Shown here: positions 53,204 through 62,761 of the stretch, in pieces
Position numbering within the stretch: the first letter of the stretch is position 1
Layout: every line of letters starts with the position of its first letter
Assembly (NCBI GenBank): GCA_947501445.1
Contig: CANMVS010000002.1
Coordinates: 545,690 to 609,689, forward strand
DNA length: 64,000 nucleotides
Direction of reading: 5' to 3'
From: an uncultured Rhizobiaceae group bacterium
Lineage (GTDB): Bacteria; Pseudomonadota; Alphaproteobacteria; Rhizobiales; Rhizobiaceae
Notes under the pieces: generated by a model
The model's database searches: none
Told to the model about the DNA's origin: nothing
The model's input: only the letters and a program-made list of their open reading frames with translations
Made by a program: the position numbers and the translations under genes

Positions 53204-54232
53204 TCATTGTTCCAAGGTATTTGAGTCTGACGGAGGCGCGGTTGTAGATCGTTGCAAAATGCTAGTCGGCAATATGTGATGAACAGGTTCAGGATCGAGT
53301 CGACCTTCCACTCTTGCAGCAATCAGTTCTGCCGCTTTTGAGCCAATCTGGCCTATTGGTTGACGGACTGTAGTCAGCGAAATCATACTCCAAGCCGCCA
53401 TAGGGATATCATCGACTCCGATAAGTGAAAGATCTTCCGGCACACGTATTCCCAGCTTCTGTGTGGCTTCAAGTGCGCCAACTGCTATGACATCATTTGC
53501 GCAAAAAATTGCGGTGGGTGGATTTTTGCCGCGCATCAACCGAACCAAACCGGAGTAGCCGGACCCATGGGTAAAATCTCCATTGATAATGCGGTCCTTT
53601 TCCAGCGGGATTAAATACTCGGACAAAACACTCAATGCCCCATCAAGGCGAGAGCAGGAGGTCGAAGTATTGTTTGGGCCAAGCAAAATGCCAATGGATG
53701 TATGGCCGAGTTCGACCAGGTGTTTCATGGCCTCTGCACCGGCGGTAAAATTATCACTTTCGACAACGTCTACGGCTGGATTCAAAGCCGACCGGATTGC
53801 CAGGACGGTTGGCATTTTTCGTTCGACCAAGAACTCAACCATAGGGGAACCAATAGTAGCCGTCGTAACGATCACACCATCCAATTGATCGATCAACGAA
53901 CGCAATTTTCGATTGGCACGAGCGTGTGTAAGCTCGTCGATTATCAGAACCATACCATAGCCCAAGTCGTCGAGTTCGTTGTGAAGACGATCTACCAAAT
54001 AAGGGTAAAACGAATTATGCAGCGCTGCGACGACTACTCCAATGATGCCGTTGCTGTTTCGCTGTTCCGTTTTCGTACGGTTTTTGATCTCATAGCCAAC
54101 GGTCTTTGCCGCATTAACGATTCGCTCCTGCGTTTCCAGAGAGATTTGTCCGCTGCCTGCCAGAGCGCGTGACACGGTAGATTCAGCAACGCCTGCCCTA
54201 ATTGCTACCTCTCGTAGCGTCACCTTTGCCAT
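53204..54232 (-). CDS. LacI-family transcriptional repressor
   Basis: 342 residues. N-terminal LacI HTH: V-T-L-R-E-V-A-I-R-A-G-V-A-E-S-T-V-S-R-A-L. A ribose-binding-protein-like effector domain follows (G-V-V-V-A-A-L-H-N-S-F, I-F-C-A-N-D-V-I-A-V-G-A, G-V-D-D-I-P-M-A). It is divergent from the ThDP/ABC operon, and three TTGCGGAAA motifs in the intergenic region are likely operators. ATG 54232 has AGAGG 8 bases upstream. The effector is presumably the transported sugar, polyol or a metabolite of it. Confidence 0.93.
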   Translation of the reverse strand: MAKVTLREVAIRAGVAESTVSRALAGSGQISLETQERIVNAAKTVGYEIKNRTKTEQRNSNGIIGVVVAALHNSFYPYLVDRLHNELDDLGYGMVLIIDELTHARANRKLRSLIDQLDGVIVTTATIGSPMVEFLVERKMPTVLAIRSALNPAVDVVESDNFTAGAEAMKHLVELGHTSIGILLGPNNTSTSCSRLDGALSVLSEYLIPLEKDRIINGDFTHGSGYSGLVRLMRGKNPPTAIFCANDVIAVGALEATQKLGIRVPEDLSLIGVDDIPMAAWSMISLTTVRQPIGQIGSKAAELIAARVEGRLDPEPVHHILPTSILQRSTTAPPSDSNTLEQ

Positions 54233-54262
54233 CGCCAAACCTCTATTCATCTTGCATGGGTC

Positions 54263-54422
54263 TTTCCGCAATTTCCATACTTTTCGAGAAATTTTCAACA
54301 GCCACGCGGAAATTTTTCGTCGTTTTCAGGACGCCCTCCCTAATTTTATACAAAATCCGTTCCGGTAATGCACTCAAAAATAGTCTTGACATAGATTCAA
54401 AATTGCGGAAATATTGCGGAAA
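54263..54422. promoter_or_regulatory. LacI operators and promoter of the ThDP/ABC operon
   Basis: TTGCGGAAA occurs at 54403-54411 and 54414-54422 on the plus strand, and inverted (TTTCCGCAA) at 54263-54271 near the lacI-type start. A -35 TTGACA lies at 54386-54391 and the first plus-strand copy covers the expected -10 region, so binding would block RNA polymerase. The spaced copies could support looping. Confidence 0.6.
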
Positions 54423-54442
54423 GTTTTAGGGAGGAATGCGAA

Positions 54443-56305
54443 ATGAAGACAGTTGGCCACCTTATCGGAAAGGCTCTTAAAGCTTACGGAGTTCCCTACA
54501 TCACCGGACTTCCGGGTCACGGCAACTGGAACCTAATCGATGCCTTTAACGACCCCGGCTCTGATGTTCCGATAGTCCAGACAATGCATGAGCAGGCCGC
54601 TGTTCATATTGCTGATGCACATTTTCGTGTCACTGGGCAGCCAATAGCAGCCTGCACCTCGATTGGCCCAGGTGCTGCAAACACCGTAATGGGACTTGCC
54701 AACGCCCATTGTGATTCCACGGCTCTGATGCTCATAACAGGAGCAGCATCAACTCACATGCGAGGGCATGGTGTGATGCAAGAAATGGATCGGGAGAACA
54801 CGCCAGATTTCACGAAGGTGACATCGCAAGTCACGAAGCGGAATTTTGACTTGATAACTGCGGATTCGGCCCCGTTTGTCATGCATCGCGCTTTCAGTGC
54901 CATGATGACCGGCAGGCCTGGCCCAGTTCACGTGGACATTCCGTTAGATATACAATCAGCCGAAACGGACATCGATGTCCAAGACCTTTCAAAGCGATTG
55001 CCGACCGGTAAACAGCGAGCAGACAGCCAGGCAATAGATGCAGCAATTGAGCTTCTGCTCGAAGCAGAGCGGCCATGTATTGTGGCCGGAGGTGGTGCCA
55101 TCACTTCCAACGCCAGCGGAGCGTTGCGGCGGCTTGTGGAGCGTTTGGGAATTCCGGTGGTGTTTACTTGGAATGGCAAGGGAGCGCTGCCGGAAGATCA
55201 TCCAATGAACGCAGGTACGGTTGGATGGCCTGGTTCTCTAACCGGCAACACGCTTGCTAGCCAAGCCGATGTGGTTATGTCCCTCGGATGTCGGTTTACC
55301 GACTGGTCTGCTTCATCTTGGCGCAAAGGCGTTAGCTACTCGATACCGGAAAGCAAACTCATACACGTTGACATTGATCCTCGGGAAATTGGCAAGAATT
55401 ATCCGGTCGAAGTTGGAATAGTCGGAGACATTTCGCTTGTACTTGAGGATATTGACGCAGGAGTATCCGATAACCAGGCACGTAAAGCCTATGAGAAACG
55501 CACTGCCCATCATGACCGTCTAGCCAGGCTATGGACAAAATGGAATGAAATCATGGAGCCGCGCCGGAGGCATGATAAAATCCCAACGACTATGCTCAGG
55601 ACACTACGTGAACTTCGAAAGGTTCTTCCTCGGCATGGTATTGTAACAGTCGGTTCCGGGCATCCTCAAAGCTCTACAAAACAAGACTTTCCGATATATG
55701 TGCCGCGCACCCATATTACGCCCGGCAGTTATTCGCCGATGGGTTTTGCTCTTCCTGCTGCAATCGGCGCCAAACTGGCAAAACCAGACGCGCCGGTTGT
55801 GTGTATCATCGGCGATGGTGACTTCATGATGTGCATGCAGGAGCTTGCAACTTGCGTCGCATACAACATTCCCGTCGTGTTTCTGGTTTTGAATAACTCT
55901 GGCTATATTTCAATCCGCGACGGGCAAGACGCCCTCATGGGTCGTAATGTTATCTCAGAATTTTCTAATCGGGGTGATAATTCCGAACCTTATTCAGTCC
56001 AGTTTCCTGCTTTGGCCAAATCCTTTGGCCTTGACTTTGCAATTAAGGTTCAGGCGGTCGATGAAATTGGGCCGACAATCAAGGCTGCCCTTGATAGCGG
56101 CGGACCTGCCCTAGTCGAGGTTCCGATCACACGTGACGTCAATATAGCGGCGTCCAACGTAGTCGGCTGGTGGGACTTTCCACCTGTCCCAACAGCACCA
56201 GAAGCTGTGCGCCAAGATTATCATGCAGGAATTGCTGCCGAGCAGCATCAGGGCCGCAACACATCCAATGTAGAAATCGTCGAAGCATCAGGCGCCGTCG
56301 GTTGA
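54443..56305 (+). CDS. Thiamine-diphosphate-dependent enzyme (acetolactate synthase-like)
   Basis: 620 residues with the three POX/ALS domains. The catalytic Glu is in M-H-E-Q-A-A-V-H near 50, and the ThDP/Mg motif G-D-G-D-F-M-M ... N-N-S-G-Y lies near 455-485. The middle FAD/nucleotide-like domain has V-A-G-G-G-A-I-T-S-N. About 40 residues longer than typical ALS. Relatives include acetolactate synthase, benzoylformate decarboxylase, glyoxylate carboligase and sulfoacetaldehyde acetyltransferase. Being first in a sugar-type ABC operon it is a catabolic carboligase or decarboxylase. GGGAGG precedes the ATG. Confidence 0.88.
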   Translation: MKTVGHLIGKALKAYGVPYITGLPGHGNWNLIDAFNDPGSDVPIVQTMHEQAAVHIADAHFRVTGQPIAACTSIGPGAANTVMGLANAHCDSTALMLITGAASTHMRGHGVMQEMDRENTPDFTKVTSQVTKRNFDLITADSAPFVMHRAFSAMMTGRPGPVHVDIPLDIQSAETDIDVQDLSKRLPTGKQRADSQAIDAAIELLLEAERPCIVAGGGAITSNASGALRRLVERLGIPVVFTWNGKGALPEDHPMNAGTVGWPGSLTGNTLASQADVVMSLGCRFTDWSASSWRKGVSYSIPESKLIHVDIDPREIGKNYPVEVGIVGDISLVLEDIDAGVSDNQARKAYEKRTAHHDRLARLWTKWNEIMEPRRRHDKIPTTMLRTLRELRKVLPRHGIVTVGSGHPQSSTKQDFPIYVPRTHITPGSYSPMGFALPAAIGAKLAKPDAPVVCIIGDGDFMMCMQELATCVAYNIPVVFLVLNNSGYISIRDGQDALMGRNVISEFSNRGDNSEPYSVQFPALAKSFGLDFAIKVQAVDEIGPTIKAALDSGGPALVEVPITRDVNIAASNVVGWWDFPPVPTAPEAVRQDYHAGIAAEQHQGRNTSNVEIVEASGAVG

Positions 56306-56352
56306 TACGCGCTTAGTCAAAAAACCAAACGCACCTACAGAAAGGAAAAACT

Positions 56353-57495
56353 ATGGTATATTCGACATTCAAATTTGGCATTCCAGTGGTTCTGACCGCT
56401 GGTGCCCTTCTGTCCGTCTCTTCGATTGGCCTTTCAACTAAGGCAAATGCTTCCGCCCCAGAATGCGCTCCCGCCGCTGCAGAAATGATGGACACAGTCA
56501 AATACAAAAAGGATCCGCCATTCCGCATCGGCTTTGCAAATGCCGCTAAGGGCGACGGCTGGCTTGTGACATTCTTCCACACCGTTGAACACTCTGCGCA
56601 AAAGCATGCTGATAAGCTTGACAAGTTCATTATCACAGATGCCAACGGTGATCCTACCAAGCAGATATCCGATATTCAGGATCTGATGAACCAGGACATC
56701 GATTTGCTGCTTGTGAACCCGGCAACAGCCGACGCACTGGACCCCATCGTCGGTCGCGTTATGCGCAGGGGGATTCCGGTTGTCAGTGCAGCCCGTCGGG
56801 TTAAGACAGATGATAATTTTGTTTCATTTGCAACAGCATCTGATACTTCGCTTGCCTGCCACAGCGCTACATGGTTGGCAGAGCATCTGGAAGGCAAAGG
56901 CAAAATCGTTCTGCTTCCAGGCAAAGCAGGTGCCAGCCCAGCCGAAACACGCCTGAATACGGCCAAGGAAATTTTTGCAAAATTCCCGGATATCGAGATC
57001 ATCGATGTTCAATACACCGGCTGGAGCCCGGCCAATGGGAAATCGATTATGTCCGCGATTCTGCAGCGCCATGGGAAAGACATTGATGGCGTATGGGCTG
57101 ACTCAGGACTACAAGGTTCGGGATCTGTTGAGGCCTTTCTCAATGCCGGTTTCAAATCTGAGGATGTTCCACCACATACCGGCGGCGACTTGAACCGAAT
57201 GTACCTCTTGGCGCTTGAGCATGGCTTCCCATTCATTGGTGTCGACTATACGCCGGCTATCGGTGGTTCCGCGGTCGACCTGGCAATTGATATTCTTGAA
57301 GGTAAGCCGGTTCCCAAGTCATTCGTTGTGCCAGCACCGATCGTGGTCTCCGAAGGTCATAACACCAAGACAATCAAGGGTACCGTCGCACTGAAAGATT
57401 ACGCAGCCACCAATCAACCTGGCGACTACATTATGGGCCATGGAATTGGCAACGATTACGATTCTAAAAGCTTCACGGCCAACTACCCAAATTAA
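56353..57495 (+). CDS. Periplasmic sugar-binding protein, second system
   Basis: 380 residues with a signal peptide (G-A-L-L-S-V-S-S-I-G-L-S-T-K-A-N-A) and a Peripla_BP_4 fold: F-R-I-G-F-A-N-A-A-K-G-D-G-W, I-Q-D-L-M-N-Q-D-I-D-L-L-L-V, D-G-V-W-A-D-S-G-L-Q-G-S-G. Longer than the 313-residue binding protein of the first operon and only distantly similar. It feeds the ABC importer encoded downstream. AAAGGA precedes the ATG. Confidence 0.93.
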   Translation: MVYSTFKFGIPVVLTAGALLSVSSIGLSTKANASAPECAPAAAEMMDTVKYKKDPPFRIGFANAAKGDGWLVTFFHTVEHSAQKHADKLDKFIITDANGDPTKQISDIQDLMNQDIDLLLVNPATADALDPIVGRVMRRGIPVVSAARRVKTDDNFVSFATASDTSLACHSATWLAEHLEGKGKIVLLPGKAGASPAETRLNTAKEIFAKFPDIEIIDVQYTGWSPANGKSIMSAILQRHGKDIDGVWADSGLQGSGSVEAFLNAGFKSEDVPPHTGGDLNRMYLLALEHGFPFIGVDYTPAIGGSAVDLAIDILEGKPVPKSFVVPAPIVVSEGHNTKTIKGTVALKDYAATNQPGDYIMGHGIGNDYDSKSFTANYPN

Positions 57496-57508
57496 TCTTC
57501 CCAATTGT

Positions 57509-57539
57509 GCCGCGACAGACAGTCAGGTTCTGCCGCGGC
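57509..57539. other. Stem-loop after second solute-binding-protein gene
   Basis: GCCGCG (57509-57514) pairs with CGCGGC (57534-57539) around a 19-base loop, 13 bp after the binding-protein stop and before the ATPase gene. As at 43192-43219, it probably sets differential mRNA stability within the operon. Confidence 0.5.
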
Positions 57540-57647
57540 GCAAGCTTTGCCTGGTGCATGATCACCGCATTGAAAAGCAGCGTGTTCCTACCGGCAGAAG
57601 GTACGGAAAGGCTCACATTCTTGGCTATCTGATGACGGGACGTTCCA

Positions 57648-59135
57648 ATGATTGAACTGAATAACATCACAAAAACATTTCCCGGCGTTAAATCGCTCGA
57701 CGCGGTGACTTTTGAGGCAAAGGCAGGTGAGATTCACGCGTTACTGGGAGAAAATGGGGCGGGCAAGTCAACTTTGATTAAGACAATTGCTGGTGCCTAT
57801 ATCCCCGAAGAAGGAGAGATCATCTTCGATGGTACAACCCGCAACTGGGAGTCACCAAAACAAGCGAAGGATGCCGGTATCCATGTAATTTATCAAGAGC
57901 TAATGTTGTTCCCGGAACTCTCGGTTGCTGACAACATTTTCATTGGTAAAGAGCCTCGGACACGTTTCGGGCAAATCGATTACAAGCAAATGCACATGCA
58001 GGCGCGGGAGATTCTGGATCGTCTGGGCCATGTGCTGGCGCCTTCGGAAACCGTGAAGAACCTTACTGTTGCTGATCAGCAGATGGTTGAGATTGCAAAG
58101 GCCCTGGTTGGTGACACGAAACTGCTGGTGTTGGATGAACCTACGGCTATCACATCAGGACGGGAAGCGGCCGTTTTGTTTGAAAGGGTGAACAATCTAA
58201 AGGAACAAGGCGTCTGCATCATCTACATTTCACACCGTCTTGAAGAGATTTTCGAAATTGCCGATCGCGTTACCGTTCTTAAGGACGGCCAATACGTTGG
58301 GACAAAAAACATCACTGACATTGATAAGGACCGCCTGGTTGGCATGATGGTAGGGCGTGAACTCTCTGACATCTACCCGACTAAGTCGAAACGTGCCGAC
58401 GACGTGCCGGTGCTCACAGCCCACGATCTCAGCCTGACACCACGGGTCAAGTCGGTGAGTTTCGAACTGTTCCCTGGAGAGATAGTTGGGTTGGCGGGAA
58501 TGGTTGGCTCTGGTCGGTCCGAGGTCGCACATGCTCTTTTCGGGTCAATGAAGCGAGACGCCGGATCGGTTACGGTAAATGGTGCTCCCTACAATACGCC
58601 AACACCGAAGAAGTCGATTGAATTGGGAATCGGGTTTCTGACTGAAGATCGGAAAGAACAGGGGCTTCTGCCGTTGCTGGATGCAGCGGCCAACATAACT
58701 GCGCCTGGTCTTGGAGAGATATCCACCAATGCGATTATCAGCCGGGATAAGGAATTCGTGATCGCGGAGAATGAAATTCAGCGCTTCGCGATTGCGATAC
58801 CCGGCCCGCGTTCTGACGTTTGGAACCTCTCCGGCGGTAACCAGCAAAAGATCCTGTTTGCCCGTTGGGCGCGAGTTTGCCATCGCGTTTTGATTCTGGA
58901 TGAACCGACGCGCGGTGTAGATGTCGGTGCGAAAGTCGAAATTTACAAGATGATCCGCCGGCTGGCTGGAGAAGGAATTGCAATCCTTGTGATCAGTTCG
59001 GAACTGCAGGAAGTGGTAGGTCTGTCCTCACGCGTCCTTGTCATGCGTGAAGGTGTGATGACCGGTGAACTATCCGGGCAAGATGTGAACGAAAAAGCAA
59101 TAATGCGTCTTGCGACGCTTCAGGACGCTGCCTAG
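57648..59135 (+). CDS. Sugar ABC transporter ATPase (RbsA/XylG type), second system
   Basis: 495 residues, two ATPase domains. First: Walker A G-E-N-G-A-G-K-S-T-L-I near 33, L-V-L-D-E-P-T-A-I-T-S Walker B. Second: W-N-L-S-G-G-N-Q-Q-K signature and L-I-L-D-E-P-T-R-G-V-D-V-G. It energises the permease pair encoded immediately downstream. The start ATG at 57648 follows a 152-bp gap from the binding-protein gene. Confidence 0.95.
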   Translation: MIELNNITKTFPGVKSLDAVTFEAKAGEIHALLGENGAGKSTLIKTIAGAYIPEEGEIIFDGTTRNWESPKQAKDAGIHVIYQELMLFPELSVADNIFIGKEPRTRFGQIDYKQMHMQAREILDRLGHVLAPSETVKNLTVADQQMVEIAKALVGDTKLLVLDEPTAITSGREAAVLFERVNNLKEQGVCIIYISHRLEEIFEIADRVTVLKDGQYVGTKNITDIDKDRLVGMMVGRELSDIYPTKSKRADDVPVLTAHDLSLTPRVKSVSFELFPGEIVGLAGMVGSGRSEVAHALFGSMKRDAGSVTVNGAPYNTPTPKKSIELGIGFLTEDRKEQGLLPLLDAAANITAPGLGEISTNAIISRDKEFVIAENEIQRFAIAIPGPRSDVWNLSGGNQQKILFARWARVCHRVLILDEPTRGVDVGAKVEIYKMIRRLAGEGIAILVISSELQEVVGLSSRVLVMREGVMTGELSGQDVNEKAIMRLATLQDAA

Positions 59136-59147
59136 GGGGCGAGATCA

Positions 59148-60098
59148 ATGTCGGGATTGACATTTAGAATAAAACGTACCGAGCCCGCCATCATGATGGT
59201 GATTGCTCTCACATTGCTCATTATCATTATCGGATTCTTTGTGAACGAGCGCTTTGGCACCATCCGCAACTTTCTCAATCTCTTCGAGCAAATGGCGCCG
59301 CTTGGCTTTCTCGCGCTTGGGCAGACCTTTGCTGTTCTTGTCGGCGGCATCGATCTCTCTATCGGTGCTGTTGTAACTGCATCCAATGTATTGCTGGCAG
59401 GAACGGTCAGCGGCAATGATGCGATGATGATGCCCGCCTTGATCCTGGTTCTGGCTTTCGGAGCTGCTTTTGGTTTTATGAACGGATGGATCACAGTCGC
59501 AACCGGCGTCCACCCTTTGATTGTTACTTTGGGGACGGCATCAGTCCTGCAAGGGTTGGTTCTGCTTTATACCTTGCAGCCAACGGGATCGGTACCCTTC
59601 TGGTTTGAGGAATTTGCGTATGGCCGGGTGTTTGGATTTCCTATTTCGGGCTTTGTTATGTTGCTTTGCTTCTTGGCTGTTGGACTGTTCCTTAAGTATA
59701 GCCAAACCGGTAGGGCGGTCTATGCCGTTGGCGGCAATCCGGAGGCAGCCCGATTGAACGGTATCCGTAACAATAGAATTACCATTCTGGCCTATGCGGC
59801 TTCAGGTTTCTTTGCAGCGTTAGCAGGTGCCTATTTCGTGAGCCGAACTGGTGTTGGTGATCCGCGTGTGGGTGACCCGTATACTTTGGCCTCAATTACG
59901 CCTGTAATTGTGGGGGGGTGTCTCCTGGGCGGGGGACGCGGAAGGATAACAGGAGTCCTGCTGGGGGTCTTTATGATCTCGCTCCTGAATAATCTGCTGA
60001 ACTACATAAACATCTCCACCTTCATACAGTGGGTGATCCAAGGTTTGATTATCATCATTGCGGTTGCGGTCTACGTGGATCGGAGAAAGAAACCATGA
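59148..60098 (+). CDS. Sugar ABC transporter permease, second system, first subunit
   Basis: 316 residues with about nine membrane segments and the family motif V-G-G-I-D-L-S-I-G-A-V, plus V-G-G-N-P-E-A-A-R-L-N-G near the coupling helix. It starts 12 bp after the ATPase gene, and its stop overlaps the next permease (ATGA). Forms a heterodimeric pore with it. Confidence 0.94.
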   Translation: MSGLTFRIKRTEPAIMMVIALTLLIIIIGFFVNERFGTIRNFLNLFEQMAPLGFLALGQTFAVLVGGIDLSIGAVVTASNVLLAGTVSGNDAMMMPALILVLAFGAAFGFMNGWITVATGVHPLIVTLGTASVLQGLVLLYTLQPTGSVPFWFEEFAYGRVFGFPISGFVMLLCFLAVGLFLKYSQTGRAVYAVGGNPEAARLNGIRNNRITILAYAASGFFAALAGAYFVSRTGVGDPRVGDPYTLASITPVIVGGCLLGGGRGRITGVLLGVFMISLLNNLLNYINISTFIQWVIQGLIIIIAVAVYVDRRKKP

Positions 60099-61066
60099 CA
60101 ACGTTTGGATCTACTATTGCAGAACGTTCACCCGGCCTGGTTGATGTTACTGTTCAAAAATGGGCTCTCCCAGCCATATTCTGCGGCCTGCTGATATTCG
60201 CCACGGTTATCTCTCCATCATTCCTGTCGGTGAGTAATTTCCAGAATGTGATGACCCAGGCGGCACCACTCATGATTGTCGTGATTGGGCAGACTTTTGT
60301 GATTCTCGTTCGCGGATTGGATCTTTCCGTTGCCTCGTTGATGGCAACCGTAGCGGTGATAGCGACCGCTTTCAATACCCAAGATAACACCATGATCCCG
60401 GTCATCTTCATATCAGCAATTTTATTGTGCACCATTGTTGGATTCATCAACGGGTGGCTCGTCACCAAGCGCAATGTATCGCCATTCTTGGCAACACTTG
60501 CAATGATGATTGTATTGCAAGGCTTGCGTTTCTACTACACACAAGGCGCACCTGCCGGTGTTCTGCCCGAAGGGTTTCGTCACTTGGGAACCGGCAAGTA
60601 CTTGGGTATCCCGGCTAACATCATAGCGTGTATTTTGCTTTTCGTATTCCTGACCTTTGTGCTTGAGAAAACGGTATTTGGGCGGAAGATATTCATTGTC
60701 GGCGGCAACCCCACTTCTGCGGATCTGGTTGGCATCAATTCGCACAATGTGACAATCACCTGCTACATAATTTGCTCGATTATGGCAGGGATTGCCGGGC
60801 TGCTGCTGGTTGGTTTCGTCGGCACTGTCGATAACTTTGTCGGCCGTGGGTATGAGCTGGATTCTATCGTTGCAGCCGTTATCGGTGGGGTTGCACTAAG
60901 CGGTGGAAAGGGCAAATTGTTGGGCGCTATTTTGGGTGCGCTCATACTGGTCGTGCTCTTCAACATCGTCATTATTGTCGGACTCCCGGTCCAGGCTCAG
61001 CTTGTAATCAAAGGTGTAATTATCATCGGGGCAGCCGCTTTTTTTGCAAGAAAAACGCGCGGCTGA
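60095..61066 (+). CDS. Sugar ABC transporter permease, second system, second subunit
   Basis: 323 residues, about nine membrane segments, motif V-R-G-L-D-L-S-V-A-S-L and V-G-G-N-P-T-S-A-D-L-V-G. ATG 60095 overlaps the previous stop as ATGA; upstream in-frame codons belong to the overlap. It completes the ABC importer of the LacI-controlled operon. Confidence 0.94.
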   Translation: MTTFGSTIAERSPGLVDVTVQKWALPAIFCGLLIFATVISPSFLSVSNFQNVMTQAAPLMIVVIGQTFVILVRGLDLSVASLMATVAVIATAFNTQDNTMIPVIFISAILLCTIVGFINGWLVTKRNVSPFLATLAMMIVLQGLRFYYTQGAPAGVLPEGFRHLGTGKYLGIPANIIACILLFVFLTFVLEKTVFGRKIFIVGGNPTSADLVGINSHNVTITCYIICSIMAGIAGLLLVGFVGTVDNFVGRGYELDSIVAAVIGGVALSGGKGKLLGAILGALILVVLFNIVIIVGLPVQAQLVIKGVIIIGAAAFFARKTRG

Positions 61067-61101
61067 CACCAAAGGAAAAACTTGTTTAGGAGTAATATGT
61101 T

Positions 61102-62433
61102 GTGACAATATCTTATATGAAGCGTGGGAAACCGGAAGCTGAGCGAGCCGACGATGACACAAAGGTGCGGGCAATCGTGGAATCGACTCTGACCAACATA
61201 GAAGCGCGTGGTGATGCGGCCATCAGAGAGTTGAGCGAGAAATTTGACCGCTATACCCCGGCTTCTTTTCGTCTCAGCCCGTATGAAATTGATTGTCTCA
61301 TTGACCAGGTGTCTCCTAACGACTTGGCAGACATCAAGTTTGCCCAGGAACAAGTGAGAAAATTTGCCCAGGCGCAGCGGGATTCCATGCAGGATATCGA
61401 GGTGGAGACCCTGCCGGGTGTGTTTCTTGGGCATAAGAATATCCCGGTTCAGTCTGTTGGCTGCTACATTCCAGGTGGCAAGTTCCCTATGGTTGCGTCT
61501 GCCCATATGTCAGTTGCTACGGCGAACGTCGCTAAGGTCCCGCGCATTATCGCTTGCACCCCCCCATTTAAGGGGAAGCCAAACCCGGCAGTAATTGCTG
61601 CTATCCATATGGGGGGTGCTGATGAGATTTACGTCCTGGGCGGGATTCAGGCGATTGGTGCTATGGCGATTGGGACAGAGACAATTGATCCGGTTCATAT
61701 GTTGGTCGGGCCCGGAAATGCTTTTGTAGCCGAAACTAAGCGACAACTATATGGCCGCGTCGGGATTGACCTGTTTGCTGGCCCCACTGAAACGATGGTC
61801 ATCGCAGATGAGACTGCCGCGGACGCCGAGATGTGCGCCACGGATCTGCTGGGACAGGCTGAACATGGTTACAACAGCCCTTGTGTGTTGGTCACGAATT
61901 CACGAAAGTTGGCTAAGGAAACGCTAGAAGAGATCGACCGCATTCTTAGCATATTGCCAACAGTCGAAACGGCAAAGGCGAGTTGGGAAACTTATGGTGA
62001 AGTGATTGTTTGCGACTCCTATGAAGAGATGTTGGATGTAGCAAACGACATCGCTTCCGAACATGTGCAAGTAATTACAGACCGTGATGATTGGTTCCTG
62101 GACAATATGCACAGCTATGGAGCACTGTTCCTTGGCCCCAGAACCAATGTTGCAAATGGCGATAAGGTGATCGGCACCAACCACACGTTGCCTACCAATA
62201 AAGCAGGTAGGTACACCGGCGGTCTCTGGGTCGGCAAGTATATCAAGACACACTCCTATCAACGCGTGACTACAGATGAGGCGGCCACGATGGTCGGAGA
62301 ATATGGCTCTCGTCTTTGCATGCTTGAAGGCTTCGTTGGTCACGCTGAGCAGTGTAATGTCCGAGTTCGCCGCTATGGCGGGATCAATATCCCTTACGGA
62401 GAAGGCGCCCCGCATCGCGATGCAGCAGAGTGA
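61102..62433 (+). CDS. HisD-family Zn/NAD dehydrogenase (non-histidine context)
   Basis: 443 residues of the histidinol dehydrogenase family. The Zn ligands are conserved: Gln and His in G-Q-A-E-H-G (near 251-254), Asp in G-D-K-V-I-G-T-N-H (near 354) and His in V-G-H-A-E-Q (near 414). The catalytic E-H pair is present in A-S-E-H-V-Q. HisD makes histidine by two oxidation steps, but no his gene is nearby. Here the gene ends a LacI/ABC catabolic operon, like HisD paralogues such as HpsN (dihydroxypropanesulfonate dehydrogenase). A polyol or hydroxy-compound dehydrogenase is the best guess. GTG 61102 is used, with AGGAG upstream; ATG 61117 is the alternative. Confidence 0.88.
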   Translation: MTISYMKRGKPEAERADDDTKVRAIVESTLTNIEARGDAAIRELSEKFDRYTPASFRLSPYEIDCLIDQVSPNDLADIKFAQEQVRKFAQAQRDSMQDIEVETLPGVFLGHKNIPVQSVGCYIPGGKFPMVASAHMSVATANVAKVPRIIACTPPFKGKPNPAVIAAIHMGGADEIYVLGGIQAIGAMAIGTETIDPVHMLVGPGNAFVAETKRQLYGRVGIDLFAGPTETMVIADETAADAEMCATDLLGQAEHGYNSPCVLVTNSRKLAKETLEEIDRILSILPTVETAKASWETYGEVIVCDSYEEMLDVANDIASEHVQVITDRDDWFLDNMHSYGALFLGPRTNVANGDKVIGTNHTLPTNKAGRYTGGLWVGKYIKTHSYQRVTTDEAATMVGEYGSRLCMLEGFVGHAEQCNVRVRRYGGINIPYGEGAPHRDAAE

Positions 62434-62497
62434 CTAAAGGAAAGCTGAGCAGGGCGCATCAAACACTCAATTGACAGAGGGTGCTCGAGTACATCTA

Positions 62498-62713
62498 TCA
62501 TGCCTTTGCCGCGATCTCTTCTTCTTCCAGTCGAAGCTGAAGCTGGTCCAGCGTCTCGGACTTTGATCCGAACCTGTCAATGCGATGTTTGGAAAGCTGA
62601 TGCTCGAGCTGCGTAATCCTCAGCGCCTGGGACTTTACAGTCGCCGAAAGCAGTGTTGCCACTGTTCTCAGTTGCAAAGGATCTTCAGGCAAATGATTGG
62701 CGTTATCGAGCAT
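62498..62713 (-). pseudogene. IS66-family transposase (TnpC/Orf3), N-terminal fragment
   Basis: 71 codons with the IS66 transposase N-terminus: a coiled-coil (I-T-Q-L-E-H-Q-L-S-K-H-R) then R-F-G-S-K-S-E-T. The full protein is over 500 residues; the DDE catalytic domain is missing, so the element is dead. It lies 48 bp after the tnpB remnant in the usual IS66 gene order. Confidence 0.85.
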
Positions 62714-62761
62714 GGCGGGGGTATAGCAGAACGCAACCTGGCAGGGAATCCCTCAAGGCAC

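Noticed and set aside
61102..62433. Histidine biosynthesis gene hisD with a lost Zn ligand
   Set aside because: A first alignment seemed to replace the third Zn ligand, but the correct match is the Asp in G-D-K-V-I-G-T-N-H, so all ligands are present. The gene context is catabolic, so the symbol hisD was not used.
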